Assembly: GCF_003316765.1 (NCBI RefSeq)
Contig: NZ_NIJF01000067.1
Location: 1 to 64,000, forward strand
Direction of reading: 5' to 3'
Source: Bacillus sp. P14.5
GTDB taxonomy: Bacteria > Bacillota > Bacilli > Bacillales > Bacillaceae_B
Length of the DNA: 64,000 nt
Shown here: positions 36,925 to 45,655 of the stretch, in pieces
Position numbering within the stretch: the first letter of the stretch is position 1
Layout: each line of letters opens with the position of its first letter
Translations under genes and position numbers: made by a program
Notes under the pieces: generated by a model
Database searches by the model: none
What the model saw: the letters and a program-made list of their open reading frames with translations, nothing else
Told to the model about the DNA's origin: nothing

Positions 36925-37341
36925 TTATTTTTTTGCATTCTCATAAGCCTTATGCCATTCAGGATAATGTCTCTTAACTGATATCGGCCGGAATGTATCT
37001 TTCTTTACACATACATGCTTAGATGCAGCTGTTACAGATAATTCTCCTTTTTCATTTACTATCTCATACCCATATGTGACCCTAAGTCCATCATAGGATT
37101 CTATCCATGTTTTAACGATTGCTTCTTCACCATATCTTACAGGGCGTTTGTAACTGATTTCAATATCCATTACAGGAGAAATAATTCCGTCCTTTTCCAT
37201 ATCTGCGTATCTAAAACCAAGATCTTCTATCAGCTTGGTTCTGCCTAATTCCATCCAGACTAAATAGTTTGCATGATAGACTACTCCCATTTGATCTGTT
37301 TCCGCGTATCGTACTTCTATTGTTTTTTCTGATATGTACAC
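36925..37341 (-). CDS. yneP: Acyl-CoA thioesterase, hotdog fold, YneP-like (138 aa)
   Basis: A 4-hydroxybenzoyl-CoA thioesterase/YbgC-type hotdog protein. The active-site motif is RYAETDQMGVVYHANYLVWM (Asp in the family's D..G.v.h..Y pattern, about residue 16), followed by VMDIEISYKRPVRYGEEAIV and a beta-sheet C-terminal half. It hydrolyses acyl-CoA thioesters; substrate range unknown. Start is GTG with AAGGTG seven bases upstream. Lies between tlp and yneQ as in B. subtilis. Confidence 0.87.
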   Translation of the reverse strand: MYISEKTIEVRYAETDQMGVVYHANYLVWMELGRTKLIEDLGFRYADMEKDGIISPVMDIEISYKRPVRYGEEAIVKTWIESYDGLRVTYGYEIVNEKGELSVTAASKHVCVKKDTFRPISVKRHYPEWHKAYENAKK

Positions 37342-37403
37342 ATTAATTCACCTTACCTTAATAAAAATTCACTACCAATTTTATCATATTTGAAGCACTG
37401 TCC

Positions 37404-37436
37404 ATAGAAGAAGCTGCCGGGTAATTACCGGCAGCT
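37404..37436 (-). terminator. Terminator after sspN-tlp
   Basis: GCTGCCGG-TAATTA-CCCGGCAGC stem followed on the minus strand by TTCTTCTAT. Confidence 0.75.
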
Positions 37437-37441
37437 GAAAT

Positions 37442-37696
37442 TTAGTTGTACTGATTATTTTGTCCATTTTTTTGAAAAGCCGCTTCATCCTTCAATTCAC
37501 TTCTGAACGCATCTATACTCTCGCGTCTTCGTTCATTCTTGGATTGAATAGACTGAAGCTGTTCTTCACTATCTGTATACGCCATGGATTCTTCGGCTCT
37601 CTCCATGTTCTGAATGGTATGGAATACCTTGCTTTGAAGTTTTTCTACATTATCACTGCGGTCATCCGGATTAGGTCTGTTTTGCTGTTCAGCCAT
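37442..37696 (-). CDS. tlp: Small acid-soluble spore protein Tlp (84 aa)
   Basis: A minor spore protein made in the forespore. RPNPDDRSDNVEKLQSKVFH at the N-terminal part, followed by QNMERAEESMAYTDSEEQLQ and a charged helical tail (KNERRRESIDAFRSELKDEA), matches Tlp of Bacillus in layout and length. The ATG at 37696 was chosen because GAAGGAGG lies eight bases upstream; the longer ORF would overlap the sspN stop region. Follows sspN by 38 bases and shares its terminator, as in the known sspN-tlp operon. Confidence 0.9.
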   Translation of the reverse strand: MAEQQNRPNPDDRSDNVEKLQSKVFHTIQNMERAEESMAYTDSEEQLQSIQSKNERRRESIDAFRSELKDEAAFQKNGQNNQYN

Positions 37697-37734
37697 GTTA
37701 GTTCCTCCTTCAAGTAAGTGTTGATCTTTTGAGG

Positions 37735-37878
37735 TCATTCACCTTTTGTCTGGATTACCTGTGCGTGTTTCCCTGACTTGTCCTGCATTTGTTTCCCTTT
37801 ATTTCCGCCTGCTTTACGGGGCTGAGTTCCTATATGATTCGGCACAAAATGTTCACTGCTTCTTTTTGGATTGCTCAT
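37735..37878 (-). CDS. sspN: Small acid-soluble spore protein N (47 aa)
   Basis: A very basic small protein reading [20 protein letters not shown], then [16 protein letters not shown], with an Asn/Gln/Lys-rich end. These are the features of SspN. Start supported by GGGAGGG upstream. It heads the sspN-tlp pair. Expression in the forespore under sigma-G is known for the family; I did not fix a promoter. Confidence 0.88.
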   Translation of the reverse strand: MSNPKRSSEHFVPNHIGTQPRKAGGNKGKQMQDKSGKHAQVIQTKGE

Positions 37879-37980
37879 AAAAAAATCCCTCCCTTAGTCA
37901 TTAGAATTTCCAAAGGGAGAGAAGATATGAGTGTTGTTTCATTAGTTAATCCTGCCTGCACTGGCATAAAAAATTTTATG

Positions 37981-38124
37981 TTACTCAGCTTTATCCATTC
38001 GCTTGATTTCCAATCTTGATTCAATTCTTTCTTCAATGGCATTAATGGCTTCTGCGTCCATCATCAAAGCTTGTTTATTTTCATTAACTAAATCGGCAAA
38101 TGACTTTTTTCTAGGTTTTCGCAT
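37981..38124 (-). CDS. FbpB-like small basic protein (47 aa)
   Basis: MRKPRKKSFADLVNENKQAL followed by an Asp/Glu-rich helix (AEAINAIEERIESRLEIKRM) matches the FbpB family of small basic proteins, which in B. subtilis are Fur-controlled partners of the iron-sparing small RNA FsrA. AGAGAGGG lies before the ATG. An AT-rich stretch upstream (GAAAATTTAATTATAATTAC) resembles a degraded Fur box but the match is weak. Lies between sspN and yneN, where B. subtilis has no such gene by memory. Confidence 0.75.
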   Translation of the reverse strand: MRKPRKKSFADLVNENKQALMMDAEAINAIEERIESRLEIKRMDKAE

Positions 38125-38475
38125 CAGTATACCCTCTCTTCTGTCATAGTTTACTCCTATTATGGACAGACACTGCCGTAATTATAATTAAATTTTCAAA
38201 AATTTTTAAAAAGCGAGGGTTTTCGTACAATGGGTTTACTCACAGAGATACTAGCCATAATGAATAACTCTCTGAACAGTCCACCAAGAGCAGCCTGCGA
38301 GTAAAACTGTTTTATACAGAAAGGTTAATTAAGGCTGTTTACTCATAAATTGCTGCTTTCGAAAATCTCCGGATAGTAGAGTTTTTCTCTTTATTCTGAG
38401 TGAGTAGCTCTTTTCTTTAATTCTTCCCAGGATATAGCAGGGGAAATTTGGCGTTATCTCACCAAATTCATGTTT

Positions 38476-38506
38476 AATAAGCAGCAAAGTTTACGAAGAG
38501 CACCTT
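38476..38506 (-). repeat. Short intergenic repeat R2
   Basis: The minus strand reads GGTGCTCTTCGTAAACTTTG then CTGCTTATTA, a copy of the short repeat at 15131. It lies in the 415-bp gap between the FbpB-like gene and yneN, which is otherwise empty apart from small hairpins. Confidence 0.7.
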
Positions 38507-38539
38507 AAATAAATAAAAGGTCTGTAGGGTAGACTTGCA

Positions 38540-39109
38540 TCATTGAACGAAAACATGAAATCCTTCTTCGTCCAGGGCACCGATTTGTTTGTTTACGACA
38601 AAACCTTCTTCGTTTATTAATATGGTAGTTGGAATCGAGATTACTCCATATGCTTCGTTCACCTTATCATCTTCATCCAATAGGACCGGAAACGAAACTC
38701 CAGCTTTCTCCGCGAACTCCTTTGCCCGATCTTCAGGATCTATGTTGATTGATAGCACTTCTACCCCTGTATTTGCTTTTTTAAACGCTTCAAGTGCAGG
38801 AAGTTCCTTAGTACATGGAGCACACCATGCTGCCCAAAAATTAATCAAGACTTTTTTTCCTCTATAATCCGTTAAATATATGGATTCCTCAGATAATGTG
38901 TTCAAGGAGAATTCCGGAGCAAGTTTACCTATCGCTGGACCGGGAAGCCGGTCGGGAGTGTCACTTGCCAGTGTGCTGTTCACAAGTAATTCCCCAGCAT
39001 TTGCATGTTCACTGTCACTCCACTTCCTCATAGAAGAAAGTGATGTATTTTCCAGGTAGATCACGAACAAAAAAGAGATCATCAACAATATTCCAATCAG
39101 CTTTTTCAC
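38540..39109 (-). CDS. yneN: Membrane-anchored thioredoxin-like protein, ResA/YneN type (189 aa)
   Basis: An N-terminal signal anchor (residues about 3-20, GILLMISFLFVIYLE) is followed by a thioredoxin fold outside the membrane, with the redox motif WAAWCAPCTKELPALEAF (Cys-Ala-Pro-Cys) and the cis-Pro in VISIPTTILINEEG. This resembles ResA/StoA/YneN, which reduce disulfides in apocytochromes or spore-envelope proteins. Start is GTG with GGAGGG upstream. Located just downstream of the aconitase gene as in B. subtilis, with a separate terminator between. Confidence 0.88.
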   Translation of the reverse strand: MKKLIGILLMISFLFVIYLENTSLSSMRKWSDSEHANAGELLVNSTLASDTPDRLPGPAIGKLAPEFSLNTLSEESIYLTDYRGKKVLINFWAAWCAPCTKELPALEAFKKANTGVEVLSINIDPEDRAKEFAEKAGVSFPVLLDEDDKVNEAYGVISIPTTILINEEGFVVNKQIGALDEEGFHVFVQ

Positions 39110-39248
39110 TGACAGCCCTCCAATATACTATTACTTTCATTTTATGAAGGCTTGTCAGTTTTTATTAGTCGAATTGCTGATTTCACTATTTGAGAGTTGG
39201 ATTATTCCCCTTAATACTCTTTCCCTACTTAGCTGGGAAAGGATTCAT

Positions 39249-39290
39249 AAAAAAAACACCCGTCTCCAGGTGGAGTACGGATGTTTTTTT
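39249..39290 (-). terminator. Terminator after the aconitase gene
   Basis: ACATCCGT-A-CTCC/CTGGAGACGGGTGT imperfect stem followed on the minus strand by TTTTTTT. Confidence 0.85.
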
Positions 39291-39296
39291 GGAGTA

Positions 39297-42005
39297 TTAT
39301 GCTTTTAATTTATCACGCAATACCATTTGCAGGATACCGCCGTGACGATAGTAATCAACTTCAACTTCAGAGTCGAAACGGACAAGAGCTTCGAAATGAG
39401 TTTTGTTGCCATCTTCGTCAGTTGCAGTTACTTTCACCACATCACGAGGTTTCACATTATTATTAAGGTCTACAGAGATGGACTCTGTACCTTTCAAGCC
39501 AAGTGTATCAGCATTTTCGTCCCTCTTGAATTGAAGCGGAAGAACGCCCATCATGACAAGGTTCGAACGGTGGATACGCTCGTAGCTTTCTGCGATAACT
39601 GTTTTGATTCCAAGAAGGTTTGTACCTTTGGCAGCCCAGTCACGAGAAGATCCCATTCCGTAATCTTTCCCTGCAAGAACAGCCAGGCCGATTCCTTGCT
39701 CTTTGTATTTCATGCAAGCATCATACATCGCCATTACTTCATCTTCAGGCCAGTATGTTGTATATCCGCCTTCAGTTCCTGGAGCAATGCGGTTTCTGAT
39801 ACGGATATTGGCAAAAGTTCCACGCATCATCACTTCGTGGTTGCCTCGACGTGAACCATAAGAGTTGAAGTCGCGAGGCTCCACGCCCTTGCTGCGCAGG
39901 TGTTTACCGGCAGGTGTATCTTTACCGATTGCACCGGCAGGCGAAATGTGGTCAGTTGTTACTGAGTCACCGAACTTACCAACGATTTTCAAACCATCCA
40001 GTGCCTGGATGTCCTCAGGAGTCTCAGCTAACCCTTCAAAGAACGGCGGATTTTGGATGTAAGTTGATTCATCATCAAAGCTGTACAATGGTTCGTTGCT
40101 AGTCTGAATTTCGTTCCAGCGTTTGTTATCGTTGAATACATTTTCGTACTCTCTGCGGAACAATTCAGGCGTTACAGTGCGCTTCACAACGTCCTTCACT
40201 TCATCCTGTGTCGGCCAGATATCGGCAAAGAAGACGTCGTTGCCATCTTTATCTTTACCAAGTGAATCTTTTTGAAGATCGATATCCACTGTTCCGGCAA
40301 GCGCATATGCCACCACCAAAGGAGGTGAAGCAAGATAGTTTGCTTTTACAAGCGGATGGATACGCCCTTCAAAGTTACGGTTACCAGAAAGAACTGATGT
40401 AAGAAGCAGGTCAGCTTCCGCCACAGCTTTTTCAATCTCTGGGCGTAATGGGCCTGAGTTACCGATACATGTTGTACACCCATAACCTACAAGGTTAAAT
40501 CCAAGTTTTTCAAGCGGTTCAAGCAAGCCTGAATCTTCAAGATAGCCTGTAACTACTTTAGAACCAGGTGCTAATGAAGTTTTAACATAATCCGGCACGA
40601 TCATTCCTTTTTCTGCTGCTTTTTTAGCAACAAGACCTGCACCAAGCATTACGTAAGGATTGGAAGTGTTCGTACAAGACGTAATTGCAGCGATACCGAT
40701 GCCGCCAGTTGGGATTTTCACTTCTTCGCCGTTTTGATTAGTATAAGAAGCTTTCTTATCGATTTCGTTCTCAGTAAGACCAAATCCTTGAACTCCTTCA
40801 GGATTTGTAATCGCTTCATGGAATGAAGGCTTCATTTCAGAAAGCGGAATCAAATCTTGTGGTCGTTTAGGACCAGAAAGGTTTGGCTCAATTTCAGATA
40901 AGTTAATCTCTACTACATCTGTGTAGATTGGATCTTCTTTATCAGGTGTGAAGAACATATCATTTTCTTTCAAATATTGTTCCACTACGTTAATATGCTC
41001 TTCTGAACGGCCAGTCAAACGCATATAGTCAAGGGACTCTGCGTCAACCGGGAAGAATCCGCACGTCGCACCGTATTCCGGAGCCATGTTGGCAATTGTC
41101 GCGCGGTCAGCAAGCGGAAGTGTTGCAACCCCTTCTCCGAAGTACTCGACAAACTTGCCGACAACCCCTTTTTTGCGAAGGACCTGAGTCACTTTAAGAG
41201 CCAAGTCAGTTGCAGTTGCACCATTAGGAAGTGCTCCTGTCATCTTCACGCCGATAACTTCAGGAATCGGGAAGTATGAAGGCTGTCCAAGCATTCCTGC
41301 TTCTGCCTCAATACCACCTACACCCCATCCAAGTACACCGATGCCATTGATCATTGTTGTATGGGAGTCAGTACCGACAAGTGTATCAGGATAAGTTTCA
41401 AATTCACCGTCTTCATTCTCGACTGCATGAACGACATTAGCAAGATACTCAAGGTTAACCTGGTGGACAATACCAGTTGCCGGCGGTACAGCACGATAAT
41501 TTTTAAATGCTTTTTGAGCCCAGCTTAAGAACTGGTAACGCTCTGCATTTCGTTCGAATTCAAGGTCCATGTTGACTGCAAGAGAGTCAGCTGTACCATA
41601 TTTATCAACCTGTACCGAGTGGTCAATTACCAGATCAACCGGAATTTCAGGATTGATTTTGTCAGGGTTTCCGCCGATGTCAGCCATTGCCTTACGCAGT
41701 GAAGCCAGGTCTACCACGGCTGGAACACCTGTGAAATCTTGTAGGATTACACGTGAAGGCTTGAATGGTACTTCAGCCTCCTGAACATCTGCAGAACCCC
41801 AGTTTGCAAGGTTTTCCACATGCTCTTTGTTGATTACACGGCCGTCAAATTGACGCAGCACTGATTCAAGCAGTACCTTAACTGAGTAAGGTAAGCGTGA
41901 AACCTTTGCTACGCCCGCCTCTTCTAATGCTTTCAAACGATAAAAATGATAGCGTTTCCCAGCTGCTTCGAATGAAGAACGGGAGTTAAATACGTCTTTC
42001 GCCAT
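39297..42005 (-). CDS. citB: Aconitate hydratase (902 aa)
   Basis: The [4Fe-4S] enzyme of the TCA cycle converting citrate to isocitrate; in Bacillus it also binds iron-responsive RNA. Cluster ligands are seen in [20 protein letters not shown] and [18 protein letters not shown]. Other family marks are [40 protein letters not shown] and the swivel domain ([35 protein letters not shown]). Full length. The ATG at 42005 was chosen because AGAGGGGGAA lies upstream; the ORF's longer N-terminus has no site. Known in the family to be catabolite- and CcpC/CodY-controlled; no operator was fixed here. Confidence 0.97.
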   Translation of the reverse strand: MAKDVFNSRSSFEAAGKRYHFYRLKALEEAGVAKVSRLPYSVKVLLESVLRQFDGRVINKEHVENLANWGSADVQEAEVPFKPSRVILQDFTGVPAVVDLASLRKAMADIGGNPDKINPEIPVDLVIDHSVQVDKYGTADSLAVNMDLEFERNAERYQFLSWAQKAFKNYRAVPPATGIVHQVNLEYLANVVHAVENEDGEFETYPDTLVGTDSHTTMINGIGVLGWGVGGIEAEAGMLGQPSYFPIPEVIGVKMTGALPNGATATDLALKVTQVLRKKGVVGKFVEYFGEGVATLPLADRATIANMAPEYGATCGFFPVDAESLDYMRLTGRSEEHINVVEQYLKENDMFFTPDKEDPIYTDVVEINLSEIEPNLSGPKRPQDLIPLSEMKPSFHEAITNPEGVQGFGLTENEIDKKASYTNQNGEEVKIPTGGIGIAAITSCTNTSNPYVMLGAGLVAKKAAEKGMIVPDYVKTSLAPGSKVVTGYLEDSGLLEPLEKLGFNLVGYGCTTCIGNSGPLRPEIEKAVAEADLLLTSVLSGNRNFEGRIHPLVKANYLASPPLVVAYALAGTVDIDLQKDSLGKDKDGNDVFFADIWPTQDEVKDVVKRTVTPELFRREYENVFNDNKRWNEIQTSNEPLYSFDDESTYIQNPPFFEGLAETPEDIQALDGLKIVGKFGDSVTTDHISPAGAIGKDTPAGKHLRSKGVEPRDFNSYGSRRGNHEVMMRGTFANIRIRNRIAPGTEGGYTTYWPEDEVMAMYDACMKYKEQGIGLAVLAGKDYGMGSSRDWAAKGTNLLGIKTVIAESYERIHRSNLVMMGVLPLQFKRDENADTLGLKGTESISVDLNNNVKPRDVVKVTATDEDGNKTHFEALVRFDSEVEVDYYRHGGILQMVLRDKLKA

Positions 42006-42333
42006 CTCGATTCCCCCTCTTAGAGATTGTAACGATTTTACGTGCGCTGAAAAGTTTGATTCTGTTTTTTTCAACTTTGTTCACATTAACATCTTAATAC
42101 AAGCGATTACATAAGTAAATATCAAGAAAGTTATTGTGTTTGATAAGTTTTTCTTATGAGTAATTCATCTTAGCCTTTTTTGTTGTTTGTAAAAGCTGAT
42201 AAATCACATTTGCTATGGAATTACTCAATGTTCCAAGTGAGTGATTTATTATCCTGAGAAAATAAAATTAATGGCTTTTCACTAATAGGATAACCTGCCC
42301 CGGGAAACATAAGCTGAAGGGGAGGTGACTTCA

Positions 42334-42483
42334 ATGGCCAAAAGAAAAGCAAATCATATCCGAGAAGGCATGAATGCTGCCAAAGCTCAAGGTACTGGTG
42401 CTGGATATAATGAAGAGTTCTCTAATGAACCTTTGACTGCCGCACAAAAACAAAACAACAAAAAGCGCAAGAAAAACCAATAA
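42334..42483 (+). CDS. sspO: Small acid-soluble spore protein O (49 aa)
   Basis: [20 protein letters not shown], then [20 protein letters not shown] and a Lys/Asn/Gln end, match SspO (CotK) of Bacillus in composition and length. GAAGGGGAGGTGA lies before the ATG. Divergent from the aconitase gene, separated by about 330 bases, as in B. subtilis. Forespore expression is inferred from the family. Confidence 0.9.
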   Translation: MAKRKANHIREGMNAAKAQGTGAGYNEEFSNEPLTAAQKQNNKKRKKNQ

Positions 42484-42623
42484 TCAAACAATTTCAACTA
42501 TATAGTAACAAATAGTGCTACAAATACTCAATTGAAAGGCCTTGCATTTTCAATAAAAACTGCTGTGTCCCTTTAATTAAGGCAGAAGCTTTACGTGACA
42601 TCCATGTCTCTCGGAATATCAAC

Positions 42624-42690
42624 AAAAAAGGAGTATCCTTAATTACCCTGGATACTCAAAAAGCGCTCCTCTCGCCTTTCGAGAGGAGCG
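42624..42690 (-). terminator. Two tandem terminator hairpins
   Basis: On the minus strand the first hairpin is CGCTCCTCTCG-AAAGG-CGAGAGGAGCG followed by CTTTTTG (42659-42690). The second is GAGTATCC/GGATACTC followed by CTTTTTTG (42624-42657). Both lie downstream of the 85-aa protein gene. sspO reads towards them from the other side. Confidence 0.85.
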
Positions 42691-42773
42691 TCTGTCTTTT
42701 AAGGGAAATCCTGCTTTCGAGATTTTCACACCGGATCAATGGATAAGGATCCTGCTATTTAAATGGTTCAGTT

Positions 42774-43031
42774 CTAATCCTGGTTTACCTTCTGCATTAC
42801 GGATGAGAGATCTCCCCTCATCTTTTCAAGCTGTTCGCGCTGATGTTCAGATGCTGTTTCAAGAGCGTTCTCTATCTGCTGGTAAGCCTCATTGACTTCG
42901 TTCTTTAAATGGGCGAGCTGGTGACCGTAATCTGCACCTTCCAAAACTAGCTCATTGACAGCATCCTGTACTTCTTCGTGACCTTGTTGAGCTGCCTGAA
43001 ATGCCTGCTGTTTATTTTTATGGTACGGCAT
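42774..43031 (-). CDS. YtzC/DUF2524-like small helical protein (85 aa)
   Basis: Entirely helical, with heptad patterns (AVNELVLEGADYGHQLAHLK, VNEAYQQIENALETASEHQR) and a QREQLEKMRGDLSSVMQKV end that recalls YtzC (DUF2524) of Bacillus. GAAGGAGATGACG lies before the ATG. Cytoplasmic, Gln- and His-rich, function unknown. The YtzC assignment is by memory of the pattern. Confidence 0.65.
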   Translation of the reverse strand: MPYHKNKQQAFQAAQQGHEEVQDAVNELVLEGADYGHQLAHLKNEVNEAYQQIENALETASEHQREQLEKMRGDLSSVMQKVNQD

Positions 43032-43382
43032 ATAACGTCATCTCCTTCAGAAATTATCCATTGTTATATTCTCCTTTTATACAAGAGGTTATACATGCCT
43101 CCATTTGGCAGAAGGATTAAGGAGGGAGTTTTTTCGGTCAGGAGAGACTGGTTTATGGCCAGATATGTATGATGTTTGGGGCACTTCTGTCCTGAGAGGT
43201 GCACTTTTGATTCTGTTATGCAGGAAACAGGCGTACCTTCAGACTAAGAACTATTCAATTTCCCTGAAGAAGAAGCTGTAACTGCCAATTGAAAAGGCAC
43301 CTAAATTCAATGCTCAATTAGGAATTCCTGGATGTATATCTAGATCAAAAATTCCGCACTCTACCTTTAGGAGGGATGTAAA

Positions 43383-43526
43383 ATGAACAAAAATGATGGA
43401 AAAGATATGCGTCGAAATTCAACTAAAGGGCAGCCTTCAGGACAACCTGAACCATTAAGTGGATCTAAAAAAGTCAAAAATCATAATCATACCAGGCAAA
43501 AACATAACCAGCACCATGATATGTAA
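43383..43526 (+). CDS. sspP: Small acid-soluble spore protein P (47 aa)
   Basis: [20 protein letters not shown], followed by [13 protein letters not shown] and a His/Asn/Gln-rich end ([15 protein letters not shown]), matches SspP (CotL). Good site TAGGAGGG before the ATG. In B. subtilis sspO and sspP form an operon; here the 85-aa gene lies between them on the other strand, so sspP must have its own promoter. Confidence 0.85.
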   Translation: MNKNDGKDMRRNSTKGQPSGQPEPLSGSKKVKNHNHTRQKHNQHHDM

Positions 43527-43532
43527 CTAAAA

Positions 43533-43560
43533 ATAGTCCCTCATAAGGGGACTGTTTTTA
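43533..43560 (+). terminator. Terminator after sspP
   Basis: AGTCCC-TCATAA-GGGGACT stem followed by GTTTTTA. It lies just beyond the selA stop on the other strand and may serve both. Confidence 0.78.
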
Positions 43561-43566
43561 GTAAAA

Positions 43567-44991
43567 TCATTCAACAGTAGCTGCTGAAATCTCATCCAAT
43601 TGCAAAAAGAACTGGCAAATCAATGCTGTTTCACTTTCATTAACAGCCCTGAAATCCAGCAAAAATTCCTCATGCTGAATTCTGCCGATGATCGGGATAG
43701 CAGCCGTGCGGAAAGCTCTTTCTAATTGTGATGCGTCAAGAAATTTATGTTTGAGGGAAAGGACGTAAGTATCCAGTTCCACATCTGGCATTGTTCCTCC
43801 GCCTACCTGGCTTTTATCTCGTTTGACAATAGCAGAAAAATTGCTAGTCCTTTCTTCCAAAAAGGATTTTAGATCTTCTGCAATAAGTCTTAATTCCTCG
43901 GCATCAATTAAAAGTGACCTATAAGCAGGAATGTTGCTTTCGTTGCCTTTTAAGTAGTCAATCAGTGTTCCTTCCAATGCCGCAAGCGTCATTTTATCAA
44001 CACGAAGGACACGTGCCAGCTGATGTTTTTTCAAGATATCTATATACTCTTTTTTTCCGGCAATGATTCCCGCTTGCGGACCGCCAAGAAGTTTATCGCC
44101 GCTGAAGGAGACTATATCCGCTCCTTTGGTGATGACATCCTTTACTAATGGTTCCGATCCGATTCGGTGCTTCTTTAAATCATAAAGCATGCCGCTGCCT
44201 AAATCCTCATAAAAGATAACGTGCTCGTTGGTTGAAGAAAGCTGCACCAGTTCCTCTGTTTCTGTTTCTTCAGTAAATCCTTTTATAACAAAATTGCTTC
44301 TATGTACCTTCATCAGCATAGAAGTATTTTCGGTTATATTTTCAGCATAATCAGCTTGTCTAGTCTTGTTCGTTGTCCCAACTTCCACCAGTATTGCCCC
44401 ACTTTCCTCCATTATGGAAGAAACCCGGAAGGAACCGCCTATTTCAACAAGCTCCCCCCTAGATACGATTACTTCTTTTTCTTTTGCCATAGCAGATAAA
44501 ATCAGGAACACTGCTGCGGCATTATTATTCACAACCATTGCGGCTTCTGCGCCGGTTACTTCTTTAATAAGAGTTTCCGCATGAGTGTGCCGGGAACCTC
44601 TTGTCCCCCTACTGATATCGTACTCCAGATTGCTGTAGTTGCCTGCTATTTCGATGACATGCTGAGAGGCCGTGTCACTTAATCTGGCCCTTCCCAGATT
44701 CGTATGTAAAATCGTTCCGCTGGCATTAATGACCTTCTTTAAGGTATAAGCATATTTTTCCCCTGCAGTTTTTTCAGCTTTTTGAATTAAATAGGCATTT
44801 AGATCTGTACTGCCTGGCAGCGGCCCGTTCCAGGCTCCATTCAAGATTTTCTCCCTCATGCTTGCAACTTCTTCTTTTATAAGTTGTGTTCCCTGTTCTA
44901 TTGAAATATTGACGTCCCTAACCATTTTATCGAAAAGTATATCTTGTTGAATTTCATGGATAGAAGGGATTTTCCTTAGCAGTTCCTTCAT
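43567..44991 (-). CDS. selA: L-seryl-tRNA(Sec) selenium transferase (474 aa)
   Basis: A PLP enzyme that converts seryl-tRNA(Sec) to selenocysteinyl-tRNA(Sec) with selenophosphate. Family features: RKIPSIHEIQQDILFDKMVR at the N-terminus, VINASGTILHTNLGRARLS near residue 85, SNLEYDISRGTRGSRHTHAE, the aldehyde-lysine motif IVSFSGDKLLGGPQAGIIAG near residue 282, and DKMTLAALEGTLIDYLKG. The ATG at 44991 was chosen because GGGAGGA lies about six bases upstream; the ORF's longer N-terminus has no site. The length is normal. selB, which usually follows, is not next to it, and selD is not in the window. The nearby UGA-containing SelW-like gene is a plausible client. Confidence 0.95.
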   Translation of the reverse strand: MKELLRKIPSIHEIQQDILFDKMVRDVNISIEQGTQLIKEEVASMREKILNGAWNGPLPGSTDLNAYLIQKAEKTAGEKYAYTLKKVINASGTILHTNLGRARLSDTASQHVIEIAGNYSNLEYDISRGTRGSRHTHAETLIKEVTGAEAAMVVNNNAAAVFLILSAMAKEKEVIVSRGELVEIGGSFRVSSIMEESGAILVEVGTTNKTRQADYAENITENTSMLMKVHRSNFVIKGFTEETETEELVQLSSTNEHVIFYEDLGSGMLYDLKKHRIGSEPLVKDVITKGADIVSFSGDKLLGGPQAGIIAGKKEYIDILKKHQLARVLRVDKMTLAALEGTLIDYLKGNESNIPAYRSLLIDAEELRLIAEDLKSFLEERTSNFSAIVKRDKSQVGGGTMPDVELDTYVLSLKHKFLDASQLERAFRTAAIPIIGRIQHEEFLLDFRAVNESETALICQFFLQLDEISAATVE

Positions 44992-45229
44992 ATTCTTTCC
45001 TCCCGAATGAATCACTGAATAAATCACATTATACCACCCACACATCCTCACCTAAAGCGAATAGACTATTTAAAAGGAAAGCTGTATTCATAAGGGTTCT
45101 GACGCTTCAGACATGATTAATTTCCGGTTCCACCCAGGCTGTCCGGCCGATTGTAGCTGGATAAGGGGTTTATCATCTAGCAGCCAGCTGCCTTATTGAA
45201 TAGTGCTTTTAGGAAAGATGGAGGAAATC

Positions 45230-45616
45230 ATGTCTAATACGGGAGATGAGTTCACCTTAGAAGAGTGGGAACAATGGATGAAGGATTGGCTACTTGATCC
45301 TTATACAACAAAGCTTGATGAAACTCAATTCAGAGTGGATCTGTTTGATACCACTGACGCTTATATAGTGGAAGCAACACCGTCTGATTTCACAATGCAG
45401 GAAGTGAAACTCGAAAAACAGGAGCAGACTCTTTCAATAGAAATTCTGCCGGCAGATGACATTACTATAAGGAAACGGTCCCTTGAGTTTCCTTTTTCAC
45501 TGAAATATAATCCAATTAGATTATATCTCCGAAAAGGATTTATTGAAATTCATATATTGAAAGCGCTCGATAAAAAACCAGGTCCTTCCGTGATACGATG
45601 TCAGGGGCAAATCTGA
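45230..45616 (+). CDS. Hsp20/alpha-crystallin-like protein (128 aa)
   Basis: FTLEEWEQWMKDWLLDPYTT precedes a beta-sandwich region (FRVDLFDTTDAYIVEATPSD, LSIEILPADDITI, RSLEFPFSLKYNPIRLYLRK, GFIEIHILK) arranged like an alpha-crystallin domain, with a short C-terminal extension lacking a clear I-x-I motif. Similar small Hsp20-type proteins occur in Bacillus spore coats (CotM, CotP), but a coat role is only a guess. The ATG at 45230 was chosen over 45203 because GGAGGAAATC precedes it. Divergent from selA, convergent with the SelW-like gene, with a shared terminator. Confidence 0.7.
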   Translation: MSNTGDEFTLEEWEQWMKDWLLDPYTTKLDETQFRVDLFDTTDAYIVEATPSDFTMQEVKLEKQEQTLSIEILPADDITIRKRSLEFPFSLKYNPIRLYLRKGFIEIHILKALDKKPGPSVIRCQGQI

Positions 45617-45622
45617 ACCACC

Positions 45623-45655
45623 AAAAGGATCGGCCATTGCAGCCGATCCTTCTTT
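45623..45655. terminator. Bidirectional terminator
   Basis: AAGGATCGGC-CATTGCA-GCCGATCCTT, a 10-bp perfect stem. On plus it is followed by CTTTA. On minus it is followed by TTGGTGG, weak. It lies between the convergent Hsp20-like and SelW-like genes. Confidence 0.75.

Noticed and set aside
45051-45200. Possible tRNA-Sec (selC) upstream of selA, because of a CTTCAGA string and a GGTTCCA string
   Set aside because: No 8-bp acceptor stem, no long variable arm and no CCA-compatible end on either strand.
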